Assembly (NCBI RefSeq): GCF_003151255.1 | Contig: NZ_CP029481.1 | Coordinates: forward strand, 1,922,001 to 1,986,000 | DNA length: 64,000 nucleotides | Direction of reading: 5' to 3' | From: Microvirga sp. 17 mud 1-3 | GTDB lineage: Bacteria; Pseudomonadota; Alphaproteobacteria; Rhizobiales; Beijerinckiaceae | Shown: positions 40,531 through 50,524 of the stretch, in pieces | Layout: each line of letters opens with the position of its first letter | How positions within the stretch are numbered: the stretch's first letter is position 1 | The notes under the pieces: generated by a model | Told to the model about the DNA's origin: nothing | Database searches by the model: none | The model's input: only the letters and a program-made list of their open reading frames with translations | Position numbers and translations under genes: made by a program

Positions 40531-42561
40531 ATGTATCAAGCAATCGTCTTCCTGCCGCTCGTCGGCTTCCTCATTGCGGGCCTATTCGGCCGGATCATCG
40601 GGCCGCGTCCCAGCGAGATCATCACCACGGCCCTGCTTGTGGTGGTCGCTGCACTTTCCTGGGTTGCCTTCATCCAGGTCGGGTTCGGCGATGGCGCGAC
40701 CCGCGTCCCGGTCGCCCAGTGGATGACCGTCGGCGACCTGAACGTGGACTGGTCCTTCCGCATCGACACGCTCACGGCCGTGATGCTGGTGGTGGTGAAC
40801 ACGGTTTCGGCCCTCGTGCACCTCTATTCCATTGGCTACATGCACGAGGATCCGCACCGTCCGCGCTTCTTCGCCTACTTGTCGCTCTTTACCTTCGCCA
40901 TGCTCATGCTGGTGACCTCCGACAACTTGGCGCAGATGTTCTTCGGCTGGGAAGGCGTGGGTCTCGCGAGCTACCTGCTGATCGGCTTCTGGTATCATAA
41001 GGAATCGGCCAACTCGGCCGCCATGAAGGCCTTCATCGTCAACCGCGTCGGCGATTTCGGCTTCATCCTTGGCATCTGCTTGGTCTTCGTGCTGTTCAAC
41101 AGCATCGCGTTCGACCAGATCTTCCCGCGGGTGGCGGATTTCGCCGAGAACCGTTTCCACTTCCTCGGCATGGACTGGAACGCCCTGACGATCACCTGTC
41201 TGCTGCTCTTCATGGGCGCCATGGGCAAGTCCGCGCAGTTCCTGCTGCACACCTGGCTCCCGGACGCCATGGAGGGCCCGACCCCGGTCTCCGCCCTCAT
41301 CCATGCGGCCACCATGGTGACGGCCGGCGTGTTCATGGTCGCGCGCCTGTCGCCGATCTTCGAATATGCGCCCGCCGCGCTCACGGTCGTCACCGTCATC
41401 GGCGCCATCACGGCCTTCTTTGCCGCGACCGTTGGCCTCGTCCAGAACGACATCAAGCGGGTCATCGCCTATTCGACCTGCTCGCAGCTAGGCTATATGT
41501 TCGTCGCCCTCGGGGTCGGCGCCTATGGGGCTGGTGTTTTCCACCTCTTCACGCACGCCTTCTTCAAGGCCCTGCTGTTCCTCGGTGCCGGCTCGGTCAT
41601 CCATGCGATGCACCACGAGCAGGACATCCGCAGCATGGGCGGCCTGCGGCGCTACATTCCCTTCACGACCGCCATGATGGCGATCGGGACCCTGGCGCTG
41701 ACCGGATTCCCGTTCACGGCCGGCTATTATTCCAAGGATGCGATCATCGAGGCAGCTTTCGCCTCGCATTCCTCGGCCGGTAACTTCGCCTTCCTGGCGA
41801 CCGTGATCGCGGCCTTCATGACGTCCTTCTACTCCTGGCGCCTGTTCTTCATGACCTTCGAGGGCGGCGCCCGCTGGGCCGACCCGCATCACCAGCATGC
41901 GAGCGCTCACGAGGGCGTGGAGCATGATGCAAGCGGCCATGACGTGGAGGCCGCCTCCCATGCGGACCACGAGCATAATGGCCATGGCGCGCATCGGCCC
42001 CATGAGAGCCCGCTTGTGATGCTGGTGCCCCTGGCGGTCCTCGCTCTCGGTGCCCTAGTGGCCGGTGTCGTCTTCCACGATGCCTTCCTCGGTCACGGCT
42101 ATGAGGCCTTCTGGAAGGGTGCGCTCTTCACCCGGCCCGATAACCATATCCTCGAGGAGATGCATCATATCCCTGGCTGGGTGCCGCTGCTCCCGACCGT
42201 CATGATGATCCTCGGCTTCGTGCTCGCGGTGTACATGTACATCGTCGACACCAAGGTCCCGGTGCAGCTCGCGACCGATCACCCGATCCTTTACCGCTTC
42301 CTGCTCAACAAGTGGTACTTCGACGAGATCTATGACGCGATCTTCGTCCGCCCGGCGATCCGACTCGGCCGCATCCTGTGGCGCACAGGCGACCAGCGTA
42401 TCATCGACGGCCTCGGCCCGGATGGTGTCTCGGCCCGCGTCCTCGACATCACGCGCGGCGCGATCCGTATCCAGACCGGCTACGTGTACCACTATGCCTT
42501 CGTGATGCTGATCGGCGTCGCCGTCCTCGTGTCCTTCTATCTCTTCAGGGGAACGCATTAA
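40531..42561 (+). CDS. nuoL: NADH-quinone oxidoreductase subunit L
   Basis: 676 residues. Antiporter-like distal pump with the lateral helix. [59 protein letters not shown] and [20 protein letters not shown] are standard, with key Lys and Glu visible. An unusual histidine-rich stretch (residues 451-494) lies in a loop between helices. The stop TAA overlaps the nuoM ATG by one base (TAATG), so translation is coupled. Confidence 0.97.
   Translation: MYQAIVFLPLVGFLIAGLFGRIIGPRPSEIITTALLVVVAALSWVAFIQVGFGDGATRVPVAQWMTVGDLNVDWSFRIDTLTAVMLVVVNTVSALVHLYSIGYMHEDPHRPRFFAYLSLFTFAMLMLVTSDNLAQMFFGWEGVGLASYLLIGFWYHKESANSAAMKAFIVNRVGDFGFILGICLVFVLFNSIAFDQIFPRVADFAENRFHFLGMDWNALTITCLLLFMGAMGKSAQFLLHTWLPDAMEGPTPVSALIHAATMVTAGVFMVARLSPIFEYAPAALTVVTVIGAITAFFAATVGLVQNDIKRVIAYSTCSQLGYMFVALGVGAYGAGVFHLFTHAFFKALLFLGAGSVIHAMHHEQDIRSMGGLRRYIPFTTAMMAIGTLALTGFPFTAGYYSKDAIIEAAFASHSSAGNFAFLATVIAAFMTSFYSWRLFFMTFEGGARWADPHHQHASAHEGVEHDASGHDVEAASHADHEHNGHGAHRPHESPLVMLVPLAVLALGALVAGVVFHDAFLGHGYEAFWKGALFTRPDNHILEEMHHIPGWVPLLPTVMMILGFVLAVYMYIVDTKVPVQLATDHPILYRFLLNKWYFDEIYDAIFVRPAIRLGRILWRTGDQRIIDGLGPDGVSARVLDITRGAIRIQTGYVYHYAFVMLIGVAVLVSFYLFRGTH
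41881..42012 (+). other. Histidine-rich loop within NuoL
   Basis: Residues 451-494 of NuoL contain 12 histidines together with Glu and Asp, for example the segment [18 protein letters not shown]. It lies between two hydrophobic helices. The composition resembles metal-binding linkers of zinc and nickel proteins. Confidence 0.8.
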
Positions 42562-44072
42562 TGCTCGGGTTCGGCATCCTCTCCGGACTTCTCGTCCTTC
42601 CCCTCGTCGGGGCGGCCTTCATCCTCACCCTGAGGGGCGACAGCGAGGCGGCGCGCAGCAATGCGCGCTGGATCGCGCTGGCGACGACTGTCCTGACGTT
42701 CATTCTGTCTCTGGTCGCCTGGAGCCGGTTCGACTCGACGTCATCCGCATTCCAGCTCGTCGAGAGCCATGTGTGGATGACTGACACGATCCGGTTCAAG
42801 CTGGGCGTGGACGGCTTCTCGATGCCGTTCATCCTGCTGACGACCTTCCTGATGCCGTTCTGCATCGTGGCATCCTGGGAATCGATCACCCATCGGGTGA
42901 AGGAATATTTCGTCGCCTTCCTGGTCCTCGAAATGACGATGATCGGCGTCTTTGCGGCGCTGGACCTTGTCCTGTTCTACCTGTTCTTCGAGGCGGGCCT
43001 CATTCCGATGTTCCTCATCATCGGCATCTGGGGCGGCAAGCGGCGCATCTATGCGAGCTTCAAGTTCTTCCTCTACACGCTCCTCGGCTCCGTGCTGATG
43101 CTGCTGGCCATCATGGCCATGTACTGGGCTGCCGGCACCACGGACATCCCGACACTGCTGAAGTTCAAGTTCGCCGCGAACCTCCAGACCTGGCTGTGGC
43201 TCGCCTTCTTCGCGTCCTTCGCGGTGAAGATGCCCATGTGGCCGGTCCATACCTGGCTCCCTGACGCGCACGTGGAAGCGCCGACGGCTGGATCGGTGAT
43301 CCTGGCCGCGATCCTCCTGAAGATGGGCGGCTACGGTTTCATCCGGGTGTCGCTGCCCATGTTCCCGGACGCGTCGACCTACTTCGCTCCGCTGGTCTAT
43401 TCGCTCTCTGTGGTGGCCATCATCTACACCTCGCTCGTCGCGATGGTGCAGGAGGACATGAAGAAGCTCATCGCCTATTCGTCCGTGGCGCATATGGGCT
43501 TCGTGACCATGGGCCTGTTCAGCATGAACCCCCAGGGCATCCAGGGCGCCATGTTCCAGATGATCTCCCACGGCCTGGTCTCGGGCGCGCTCTTCCTCTG
43601 CGTCGGCGTGGTCTATGACCGCCTGCATACCCGCGAGATTTCCGCCTATGGCGGCCTCGTATCGCGCATGCCGGTCTACGCGGTGGTCTTCCTGATCTTC
43701 ACCATGGCCAATGTGGGGCTGCCCGGCACTTCCGGCTTCGTGGGCGAGTTCCTGACGATCATCGGCGCCTTCCGGTCGAATACCTGGGTGGCCCTGTTCG
43801 CCGCCTCGGGCGTCATCTTCTCGGCGTGCTACGCGCTCTGGCTCTATCGCCGCGTGGTCTACGGGGCGCTGACCAAGCCGTCGCTCCAGTCCATGACGGA
43901 TCTGAGCGGCCGCGAGATGCTCACCCTGATCCCGCTGGTCCTGCTCGTCATCTATTACGGCGTGCAGCCCGGCCCGATCCTCGACACCTTCGCGGCGCCG
44001 ACGAACGCTCTCATGCAGGGCTATCAGGCCGCTCTCGAAACCGTGAAAACGGCCGCTGCCTTCGCACACTGA
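42561..44072 (+). CDS. nuoM: NADH-quinone oxidoreductase subunit M
   Basis: 503 residues, 14 transmembrane helices. Antiporter-like pump subunit. [20 protein letters not shown] holds the key Glu of helix 5. [40 protein letters not shown] and [20 protein letters not shown] follow. The start ATG overlaps the nuoL stop; a longer open frame upstream is inside nuoL. Confidence 0.98.
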   Translation: MLGFGILSGLLVLPLVGAAFILTLRGDSEAARSNARWIALATTVLTFILSLVAWSRFDSTSSAFQLVESHVWMTDTIRFKLGVDGFSMPFILLTTFLMPFCIVASWESITHRVKEYFVAFLVLEMTMIGVFAALDLVLFYLFFEAGLIPMFLIIGIWGGKRRIYASFKFFLYTLLGSVLMLLAIMAMYWAAGTTDIPTLLKFKFAANLQTWLWLAFFASFAVKMPMWPVHTWLPDAHVEAPTAGSVILAAILLKMGGYGFIRVSLPMFPDASTYFAPLVYSLSVVAIIYTSLVAMVQEDMKKLIAYSSVAHMGFVTMGLFSMNPQGIQGAMFQMISHGLVSGALFLCVGVVYDRLHTREISAYGGLVSRMPVYAVVFLIFTMANVGLPGTSGFVGEFLTIIGAFRSNTWVALFAASGVIFSACYALWLYRRVVYGALTKPSLQSMTDLSGREMLTLIPLVLLVIYYGVQPGPILDTFAAPTNALMQGYQAALETVKTAAAFAH

Positions 44073-44079
44073 GGTTACG

Positions 44080-45519
44080 ATGAATACCGTCCTCGCCTTC
44101 CCCGCCCTTGGACCTGCGCTGCCGGAGATCATTCTGGCAGCCGGTGCCTTGGTTCTGGTCCTGTTCGGTGCCTTCCGGGGCGAGCGCTCGACCGATGCCA
44201 TGAACGTCATCGCCCTGGTGCTGCTGGCCCTGGCCTTCGTCGCGGTGCTGATGCTGCCCTCCGTCCACACGGAGACCATGAGCGGCTCGTTCGTGGTGGA
44301 TTCCTTCGCGAAGTTCATGAAGGCGCTGACCCTCATCGCGTCCGCGGGCGGGGTGATCCTGTCCATGGACTACATGCGGCGGGAGGGGATTGCGCGCTTC
44401 GAGTACCCGATCCTGATCGTCCTCTCGACCATCGGCATGCTGATGGTGATCTCGGCGAACGACCTGATTGCGCTCTATCTCGGCCTTGAGCTGCTCAGCC
44501 TGTCGTCCTACGTGATCGCTGCCTTCGACCGGGACAATGTCCGCTCGACGGAGGCCGGTCTGAAGTACTTCGTTCTGGGCGCGCTCTCGTCCGGCATGCT
44601 GCTCTACGGTGCCTCGCTGGTCTACGGCTTCACCGGAACGGTCTCGTTCCCGACCATTGCTGGCTCGCTCCATGGCGAGGTCAGCAGCGGCCTCATCTTC
44701 GGCCTCGTCTTCGTGGCGGCCGGCATCGCGTTCAAGATTTCGGCCGTGCCGTTCCATATGTGGACGCCTGACGTCTATGAGGGCTCGCCCACACCCGTGA
44801 CGGCCTTCTTCTCGGCCGCGCCCAAGATGGCCGGCATGGCCATGGCGGTCCGTGTCTTCATCGATGCGTTCCCAGGCATCCTGGACCAGTGGCAGCAGAT
44901 CATCGTCTTCATCTCCATCGCGTCGATGGCGCTGGGCTCCTTTGCGGCCATCGGGCAGCGTAACCTGAAGCGGCTGATGGCCTATTCGTCCATCGCCAAT
45001 GTGGGCTACGCGCTGATCGGTCTCGCGGCCGGGACGCCTGAGGGCATTCAGGGCGTCGTCATCTACATGGCAATTTATCTTGCCATGACGCTCGGCACCT
45101 TCGCGGTCATCTTGGGCCTGCGCCGTGGCAATGTGATGTTCGAGCAGATCGAGGATCTCTCGGGCATTGCCCGCACGCACCCGGTCCTGGCCTTCTGCCT
45201 GGCGATGATGATGTTCTCCCTCGCGGGCATTCCGCCGCTGGCCGGGTTCTTCGCGAAGTTCGCGGTCTTCAACGCGGCCATCAACGCACACCTCGTGGCG
45301 CTCGCCATCATCGGCGTGGTCACGAGCGTCGTCGGGGCTTACTACTACCTTCGGATCGTCAAGGTCATGTATTTCGATGAGGCCGGCGAGCGCTTCGACG
45401 TCATGCCGGCGGGCGTGAGGCTCGTCCTGGGCCTCTCCAGCGTCTTCGTGGTGCTGTACGTGTTGGTTCCGGCGCCTCTGAACGCAGCCGCGGCCGCCGC
45501 TGCGCGGTCCCTGTTCTGA
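44080..45519 (+). CDS. nuoN: NADH-quinone oxidoreductase subunit N
   Basis: 479 residues, 14 transmembrane helices. Third antiporter-like subunit, proximal to the quinone module. IALYLGLELLSLSSYVIAAF, KYFVLGALSSGMLLYGASL, PFHMWTPDVYEGSPTPVTAF, KRLMAYSSIANVGYALIG and FSLAGIPPLAGFFAKFAVF are conserved. Last gene of the nuo operon; birA begins two bases after its stop. Confidence 0.98.
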   Translation: MNTVLAFPALGPALPEIILAAGALVLVLFGAFRGERSTDAMNVIALVLLALAFVAVLMLPSVHTETMSGSFVVDSFAKFMKALTLIASAGGVILSMDYMRREGIARFEYPILIVLSTIGMLMVISANDLIALYLGLELLSLSSYVIAAFDRDNVRSTEAGLKYFVLGALSSGMLLYGASLVYGFTGTVSFPTIAGSLHGEVSSGLIFGLVFVAAGIAFKISAVPFHMWTPDVYEGSPTPVTAFFSAAPKMAGMAMAVRVFIDAFPGILDQWQQIIVFISIASMALGSFAAIGQRNLKRLMAYSSIANVGYALIGLAAGTPEGIQGVVIYMAIYLAMTLGTFAVILGLRRGNVMFEQIEDLSGIARTHPVLAFCLAMMMFSLAGIPPLAGFFAKFAVFNAAINAHLVALAIIGVVTSVVGAYYYLRIVKVMYFDEAGERFDVMPAGVRLVLGLSSVFVVLYVLVPAPLNAAAAAAARSLF

Positions 45520-45520
45520 C

Positions 45521-46339
45521 GTGCACCTTTCGCGCGAGACCGAGAACGCCGGCTACAGGCTTATCTCGCTCGAAGCGACGGGTTCGACGAACGACGATGT
45601 GCTCGAAGCCACCCGGCGCGGCGATCAGGGAAAGCTCTGGATCGTCGCGGCCGAGCAGCTGGCGGGGAGGGGGCGGCATGGACGGAAATGGTCCTCGCCG
45701 CCCGGCAACCTCTATGCAAGCCTCCTACTAATGGAGCCTTGCGCGGCCGCCCTTGCGCCGCAACTCGGCTTCGTGGCGGGCCTCGCCCTGCACGAGGCCG
45801 TCGAGGCCGTAACGGGCATCGGGCATCCACGTCTTGCGCTGAAATGGCCGAACGATCTGCTCCTCGACGGTGCCAAAGTCTCGGGTCTGCTGCTTGAAGG
45901 GCACCGCATCGGCCAGGCTCTGGCTATCGTCATCGGCTTCGGCGTGAATGTGGCCTTTGCGCCTGAGGGCACGCCTTATCCGGCCGTCGCCCTGCAGGCG
46001 CTGAAGCCGAGTTTGAACCGGGAGGATGTATTTGCTGCCCTTGCGGACGCTTTTGCCCGCACCCTTTCGGCCTGGCAGGGCGCCGCACGGCTGAGCCCGT
46101 CCGATCCCTTCGGGCCGATCCGCCGCCTCTGGCTCGAACGTGCTGCGGGCATCGGGCAGGAGGTCCGGCTCCGGTTGCCCTCCGGGACGAAGGAAGGGCT
46201 CTTCGAAGGCCTCGATTCCGGGGGCCGTCTCCGTCTGCGAACCGCGTCCGGGACGGAACTGATCGATGCAGGCGATCTTTATTTTCCTCATTTGCAGCGC
46301 GATATACACAAGCCCGTAACGGGCACGACAAGGTCCTGA
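45521..46339 (+). CDS. birA: Biotin--[acetyl-CoA carboxylase] ligase
   Basis: 272 residues. Attaches biotin to BCCP via biotinyl-5'-AMP. The catalytic domain shows SLEATGSTNDDVLE, the biotin loop EQLAGRGRHGRKWSSPPGNL, LKWPNDLLLDGAKVSGLLLE and IGFGVNVAFAP. A small C-terminal SH3-like domain follows. No N-terminal HTH, so it is the monofunctional ligase and not a repressor. GTG start two bases after nuoN, and rnj begins four bases after its stop; the nuoN-birA-rnj order is common in Rhizobiales. Confidence 0.95.
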   Translation: MHLSRETENAGYRLISLEATGSTNDDVLEATRRGDQGKLWIVAAEQLAGRGRHGRKWSSPPGNLYASLLLMEPCAAALAPQLGFVAGLALHEAVEAVTGIGHPRLALKWPNDLLLDGAKVSGLLLEGHRIGQALAIVIGFGVNVAFAPEGTPYPAVALQALKPSLNREDVFAALADAFARTLSAWQGAARLSPSDPFGPIRRLWLERAAGIGQEVRLRLPSGTKEGLFEGLDSGGRLRLRTASGTELIDAGDLYFPHLQRDIHKPVTGTTRS

Positions 46340-46342
46340 TCA

Positions 46343-48016
46343 ATGGCTTCCTCGAATGACGAACTGGTTTTCTTGCCCCTCGGAGGCTTGGGCGAGATCG
46401 GGATGAATGCTGCCCTCTATGGATTCGGCCCGGAACTCGATCGCCAGTGGATCCTCGTCGATTGCGGCATGGGCTTCGGCGGCGAGGAGCATCTCCCGGG
46501 GATCGATCTCGTCTATCCGGATCTGCGCTTTATCGAGGAGGAGCGACACAACCTCCTCGGCATCTTCATCACCCATGCCCATGAGGACCATATTGGCGCG
46601 CTCGTCGAGATGTGGCCGCGCCTACGCGCGCCCGTCTATGTGACGCGTTTCGCGGCCGGCCTGCTGGAGACCCGTCGTCTTTCGGAGCCGGGCGCACCGA
46701 AGATCGAACTTAAGGAAATCGCACCCGGGCAGCGCATTAAAGCCGGGCCTTTCGATATCGAGTACGTCCCAGTGGCGCATTCGATCCCGGAATCGAATGC
46801 GCTCGCGATCCGCACGCCTCTGGGCCTCGTGGTCCATACGGGCGACTGGAAGCTCGATCCTACGCCCTATCTCGGGAGCCTCACGTCCGAGGAGACGTTC
46901 CGTGCCCTCGGAGACGAAGGGGTGCTCGCGCTCATCTGCGATTCCACCAATGTGGTGCGCGAGGGCGAGAGCCCGAGCGAGGCGGATGTTGCGAAGAACC
47001 TCGCAGAGCTCATCAAGGACGCGCCCCACCGGGTCGCGATCACGACCTTCGCGTCGAATGTGGCGCGCATCCGCTCCGTCGCCGAGGCGGCCCGGGAGTG
47101 CGGGCGCGAGGTGGTCGTCGTCGGCCGTGCGATGGATCGCGTTATCGATGTCGCGACGGAATGCGGCTATCTCGATGGGCTGCCGGAGTTCCGCAAGGCG
47201 GACACCTTCGGATACCTGCCGCGAGACAAGGTGGTTGCACTCCTCACCGGATCGCAGGGCGAGCCCCGTGCCGCGCTCGCCCGCATCGCGCAGGACGAGC
47301 ATCCGGACATCGCTCTCTCGGCCGGGGACCGGGTGATCTTCTCGTCCAGGGCGATTCCCGGGAACGAGAAAGATATCGGAGCCATCATCAACAGCCTCGT
47401 GGACCAGGGCATCGAGATCATTACGGATCGTACGGAGCTGGTGCATGTCTCCGGACATCCCCGGCGCGGTGAACTTGCCCAGATGTATCGCTGGATCCAT
47501 CCGCAGATCGCCATCCCGGCTCACGGGGAGGCGATGCACCTGAGCGAGCATGCGAAATTCGCCCGTGCCCAGGGCGTCAAGGAGGTGGTCCAGGCCCGCA
47601 ACGGCACCTTGGTCCGCCTGGCGCCGGGGCCGGCCGAGGTCATCGACAAGATTCCCGCGGGCCGGCTCTACAAGGACGGCAATATCGTGATCGGGGCGGG
47701 CGAGAGGGCCTTGCCGGAGCGGCGGAAGCTCGCCTTTGCGGGCATAGTCACGGTCGCCATCGCCATCGACAGCAAGGGCGAGCTGGCCGGGGACCCGATC
47801 GTCGACGCCATGGGCCTTCCCGAAAAGAACCGCCAGGGCGAGAATATGCTGGACCTCATTGCCGACACGGTCGGAGACGTGCTGAACGGAATGCCGAAGG
47901 GGCGGCGCCGCGATCCGGAGGCGGTCGAGACCGCCGTCCACCGGGGCGTACGGGCAGCCGTCAACGAGGCCTGGGGCAAGAAGCCCGCCTGCCATATCCT
48001 CGTCGTTGAGGTATGA
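46343..48016 (+). CDS. rnj: Ribonuclease J
   Basis: 557 residues. Metallo-beta-lactamase/beta-CASP nuclease that combines 5' exo- and endonuclease activity in RNA decay and rRNA maturation. LPLGGLGEIGMNAALYGFG is the typical start. ITHAHEDHIGAL is the HxHxDH zinc motif. VVHTGDWKLDPTP, LICDSTNVVREGESPSE and the beta-CASP TGSQGEPRAALARIA, FSSRAIPGNE and VHVSGHPRRGEL follow. RNase J in place of or beside RNase E is usual in Rhizobiales. Confidence 0.96.
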   Translation: MASSNDELVFLPLGGLGEIGMNAALYGFGPELDRQWILVDCGMGFGGEEHLPGIDLVYPDLRFIEEERHNLLGIFITHAHEDHIGALVEMWPRLRAPVYVTRFAAGLLETRRLSEPGAPKIELKEIAPGQRIKAGPFDIEYVPVAHSIPESNALAIRTPLGLVVHTGDWKLDPTPYLGSLTSEETFRALGDEGVLALICDSTNVVREGESPSEADVAKNLAELIKDAPHRVAITTFASNVARIRSVAEAARECGREVVVVGRAMDRVIDVATECGYLDGLPEFRKADTFGYLPRDKVVALLTGSQGEPRAALARIAQDEHPDIALSAGDRVIFSSRAIPGNEKDIGAIINSLVDQGIEIITDRTELVHVSGHPRRGELAQMYRWIHPQIAIPAHGEAMHLSEHAKFARAQGVKEVVQARNGTLVRLAPGPAEVIDKIPAGRLYKDGNIVIGAGERALPERRKLAFAGIVTVAIAIDSKGELAGDPIVDAMGLPEKNRQGENMLDLIADTVGDVLNGMPKGRRRDPEAVETAVHRGVRAAVNEAWGKKPACHILVVEV

Positions 48017-48041
48017 GGGGTACGTTTCGAGGAGGAGCAGG

Positions 48042-48446
48042 ATGATCGGCCGTCTCAATCACGTGGCCATTGCGGTGCGGGATCTAGCGGCCGCGTCCGA
48101 AGTCTACCGCACGACCCTCGGCGCCGAGGTCTCGTCCCCCGAGGCTCTTCCGGAGCATGGGGTCACGGTGGTCTTCGTCTCGCTCCCCAATACCAAGATC
48201 GAGCTGCTCGAGCCTCTCGGGCCGGATTCTCCTATCTCCAAGTTCCTGGAGCGGAGCCCGGATGGAGGCATCCACCACGTCTGCTATGAGGTGGACGACA
48301 TTGGAGCGGCGCGGGATCAACTGGTACGGAACGGCGCAAGGGTGCTCGGCTCCGGCGAGCCGAAGATCGGCGCCCATGGGAAACCGGTCCTGTTCCTGCA
48401 TCCCAAGGATTTCCTGGGGACGCTCGTGGAACTTGAGCAAGCGTGA
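48042..48446 (+). CDS. mce: Methylmalonyl-CoA epimerase
   Basis: 134 residues, vicinal-oxygen-chelate fold. MIGRLNHVAIAVRDLAAASE supplies the first metal His, VVFVSLPNTKIELLEPLGPD a metal Glu, GGIHHVCYEVDDI the second His, and FLHPKDFLGTLVELEQ the last Glu. It interconverts (2R)- and (2S)-methylmalonyl-CoA in propionate and ethylmalonyl-CoA metabolism. Start at the ATG behind GAGGAGCAGG. The downstream DUF1467 gene begins a few codons after its stop. Confidence 0.94.
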   Translation: MIGRLNHVAIAVRDLAAASEVYRTTLGAEVSSPEALPEHGVTVVFVSLPNTKIELLEPLGPDSPISKFLERSPDGGIHHVCYEVDDIGAARDQLVRNGARVLGSGEPKIGAHGKPVLFLHPKDFLGTLVELEQA

Positions 48447-48456
48447 GGCCAAGGCA

Positions 48457-48792
48457 TTGATTCGTACGGTTAAGTTTCTTTCGACGTCCTTCTGGAGCAC
48501 TTTGGCGGCGGTCGTGGCCATCTCGGCCCTGGCCATTGCGGCGGTCGTCGCAGCGTTCGGGCTCAGGATTTCGGGCGGTACCGCCCTGTACTTCATCATC
48601 TGGTGGACGCTGCTCTTCGCCGTCCTGCCTTTCGGGGTGCGCAGTCAGGTGGAGGCCGGGGAGGTGATCAAGGGCAGCGAGCCTGGAGCGCCCGCAGCGC
48701 CAGCCTTGCGTGAAAAAGCCTTGTGGACGACCCTTGTTGCGTCCGTGGTCCTTGTCTTCGTGGCCGGCGCTTTGCCGCTCTCCGGCCTGTAA
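48457..48792 (+). CDS. DUF1467-family small membrane protein
   Basis: About 111 residues with two transmembrane helices (WSTLAAVVAISALAIAAVVA and LWTTLVASVVLVFVAGALPL). Between them lies the diagnostic DUF1467 core TALYFIIWWTLLFAVLPFGV followed by RSQVEAGEVIKGSEPGAPA. Function unknown; the family is almost confined to alphaproteobacteria and commonly follows mce. No ATG fits: the best start is TTG at 48457, eleven bases after the mce stop, with TTG at 48433 (overlapping mce) as the alternative. Confidence 0.8.
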   Translation: MIRTVKFLSTSFWSTLAAVVAISALAIAAVVAAFGLRISGGTALYFIIWWTLLFAVLPFGVRSQVEAGEVIKGSEPGAPAAPALREKALWTTLVASVVLVFVAGALPLSGL

Positions 48793-49189
48793 TCCCAAAG
48801 ACAAATTCCGACCAGGCAAGAAAAAAGCAAGGCTTTCGCCTTGCTTGAACTGCCTTTGGCAATTGTTAATCCCTGGCCTTCTATTGCCGTCGCCTGTTGT
48901 GGCGCGCGGGGATCTTGTTCCTCCCGAAACTCGGACCGCAACCTCTGACCTGTGACAGGTAAAGACGTTAGCGTTTGCTTTATACGGGCCCGTTTAACGG
49001 ATGTCACCTTTTTTAGCAGGGGCTGATGCAATTTTCGGCACAATTCCCATTACTCTTTCGTATAAGGGAAGGTGCAGAACCTCCTCTCGGGCGAAGACAG
49101 CTTGTCTTTTACTGGGGGGCTGTGTTGTGTGCTTGAAACGAGTCGTCCCTTTGTCCACCCCTCTGTCCGAGCGATCCTGAAGGCGTTCC
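48793..49189. other. Gene-free stretch before proS
   Basis: No credible coding frame. It contains an AAGCAAGGC-TTTC-GCCTTGCTT hairpin (48825-48846) preceded by an A-tract but lacking a T-tract on the + side, so at best a weak terminator for the mce/DUF1467 transcript. A TATAAG at 49061 could be a -10 element for proS, without a convincing -35. Confidence 0.5.
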
Positions 49190-50518
49190 ATGCGTTTGAG
49201 CCGCTACTTCCTGCCCACCCTCCGCGAGACGCCGAAAGAGGCGGAAATCGTGTCCCACCGCCTCATGCTGCGCGCCGGCCTGATCCGGCAGGAGGCCGCC
49301 GGGATCTATGCCTGGTTGCCACTTGGGCTGCGGGTGCTGAACAAGGTCAATGCCATCATCCGGGAAGAGCAGAACCGGTCCGGCGCCATCGAGCTCCTGA
49401 TGCCGACCATCCAGTCGGCCGATCTCTGGCGGGAATCCGGGCGCTACGACGCGTACGGCAAGGAGATGCTGCGCATCCAGGACCGGCATGACCGCGAGAT
49501 GCTCTTCGGCCCCACCAACGAGGAGATGATCACCGAGATCTTCCGGGCCTATGTGCGCTCCTACAAGGACCTGCCGCTCAACCTCTACCACATCCAGTGG
49601 AAGTTCCGGGACGAGGTGCGCCCGCGCTTCGGCGTCATGCGCTCCCGCGAATTCCTGATGAAGGACGCCTATTCGTTCGACCTGGACCAGGCAGGGGCCC
49701 GCCATTCCTACAACAAGATGTTCGTGGCCTACCTGCGCACCTTCGCCCGCCTCGGTCTGAAAGCGATCCCCATGCGGGCCGATACAGGCCCCATCGGCGG
49801 CGATCTGAGCCATGAATTCATCATCCTGGCCTCGACGGGCGAGAGCGAGGTGTTCTGCCACGCGGATTATCTCGACTTCCCCATCCCGCCCGAGACGACG
49901 GATTTCGACAATGTCGCCGGCCTTCAGAGCACGGTCGACAAGTGGACCTCCCTTTATGCGGCTACATCCGAGATGCACGATGCGGCCGGGTTCGAGGCGG
50001 TGCCGGCGGACAAGCAGATGTCCGCCCGCGGCATCGAGGTCGGACATATCTTCTATTTCGGCACCAAGTATTCGGCCCCCATGGGCGCGAAGGTGATGGG
50101 ACCCGACGGCCAGGAGCACGAGGTCCATATGGGCTCCTACGGCATCGGTCCGAGCCGGCTCATCGCGGCCATCATCGAGGCGAGTCACGACGAGAACGGC
50201 ATCATCTGGCCGGAATCGGTGGCGCCCTATGACGTGGCCCTCCTCAACCTGAAGACCGGGGATGCGGCCACGGACGAGGCCTGCGACACCCTCTACCGCC
50301 AGCTGACGGCGGCCGGATACGACGTGCTCTACGACGACAGGGACGAGCGTCCCGGCGGCAAGTTCGCAACCGCCGACCTCATCGGCATTCCGTGGCAGGT
50401 CGTGATCGGGCCGAAGGGGCTGGCAGACGGCAAGGTGGAGCTGAAGCGCCGCTCGACGGGCGAGCGTGAGCTGCTTCCCCTCGACAGCGTGATCGCCCGA
50501 CTCGGCAACCGTTCGTAA
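49190..50518 (+). CDS. proS: Prolyl-tRNA synthetase (short, insertion-free type)
   Basis: 442 residues. Class II synthetase without the editing INS domain that E. coli ProS carries (572 residues); this short form is normal for alphaproteobacteria. [40 protein letters not shown] (motif 1 region), [35 protein letters not shown] (motif 2) and [16 protein letters not shown] (motif 3) are present. The anticodon-binding domain is at the C-terminus. It heads a proS-lolC-lolD operon with a seven-base gap to lolC. Confidence 0.97.
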   Translation: MRLSRYFLPTLRETPKEAEIVSHRLMLRAGLIRQEAAGIYAWLPLGLRVLNKVNAIIREEQNRSGAIELLMPTIQSADLWRESGRYDAYGKEMLRIQDRHDREMLFGPTNEEMITEIFRAYVRSYKDLPLNLYHIQWKFRDEVRPRFGVMRSREFLMKDAYSFDLDQAGARHSYNKMFVAYLRTFARLGLKAIPMRADTGPIGGDLSHEFIILASTGESEVFCHADYLDFPIPPETTDFDNVAGLQSTVDKWTSLYAATSEMHDAAGFEAVPADKQMSARGIEVGHIFYFGTKYSAPMGAKVMGPDGQEHEVHMGSYGIGPSRLIAAIIEASHDENGIIWPESVAPYDVALLNLKTGDAATDEACDTLYRQLTAAGYDVLYDDRDERPGGKFATADLIGIPWQVVIGPKGLADGKVELKRRSTGERELLPLDSVIARLGNRS

Positions 50519-50524
50519 GAGCGT

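Noticed and set aside
48825..48846. Hairpin after the DUF1467 gene as a rho-independent terminator
   Set aside because: The T-tract lies on the wrong side for + strand transcription, and no minus-strand gene ends there; noted only within the gene-free stretch.
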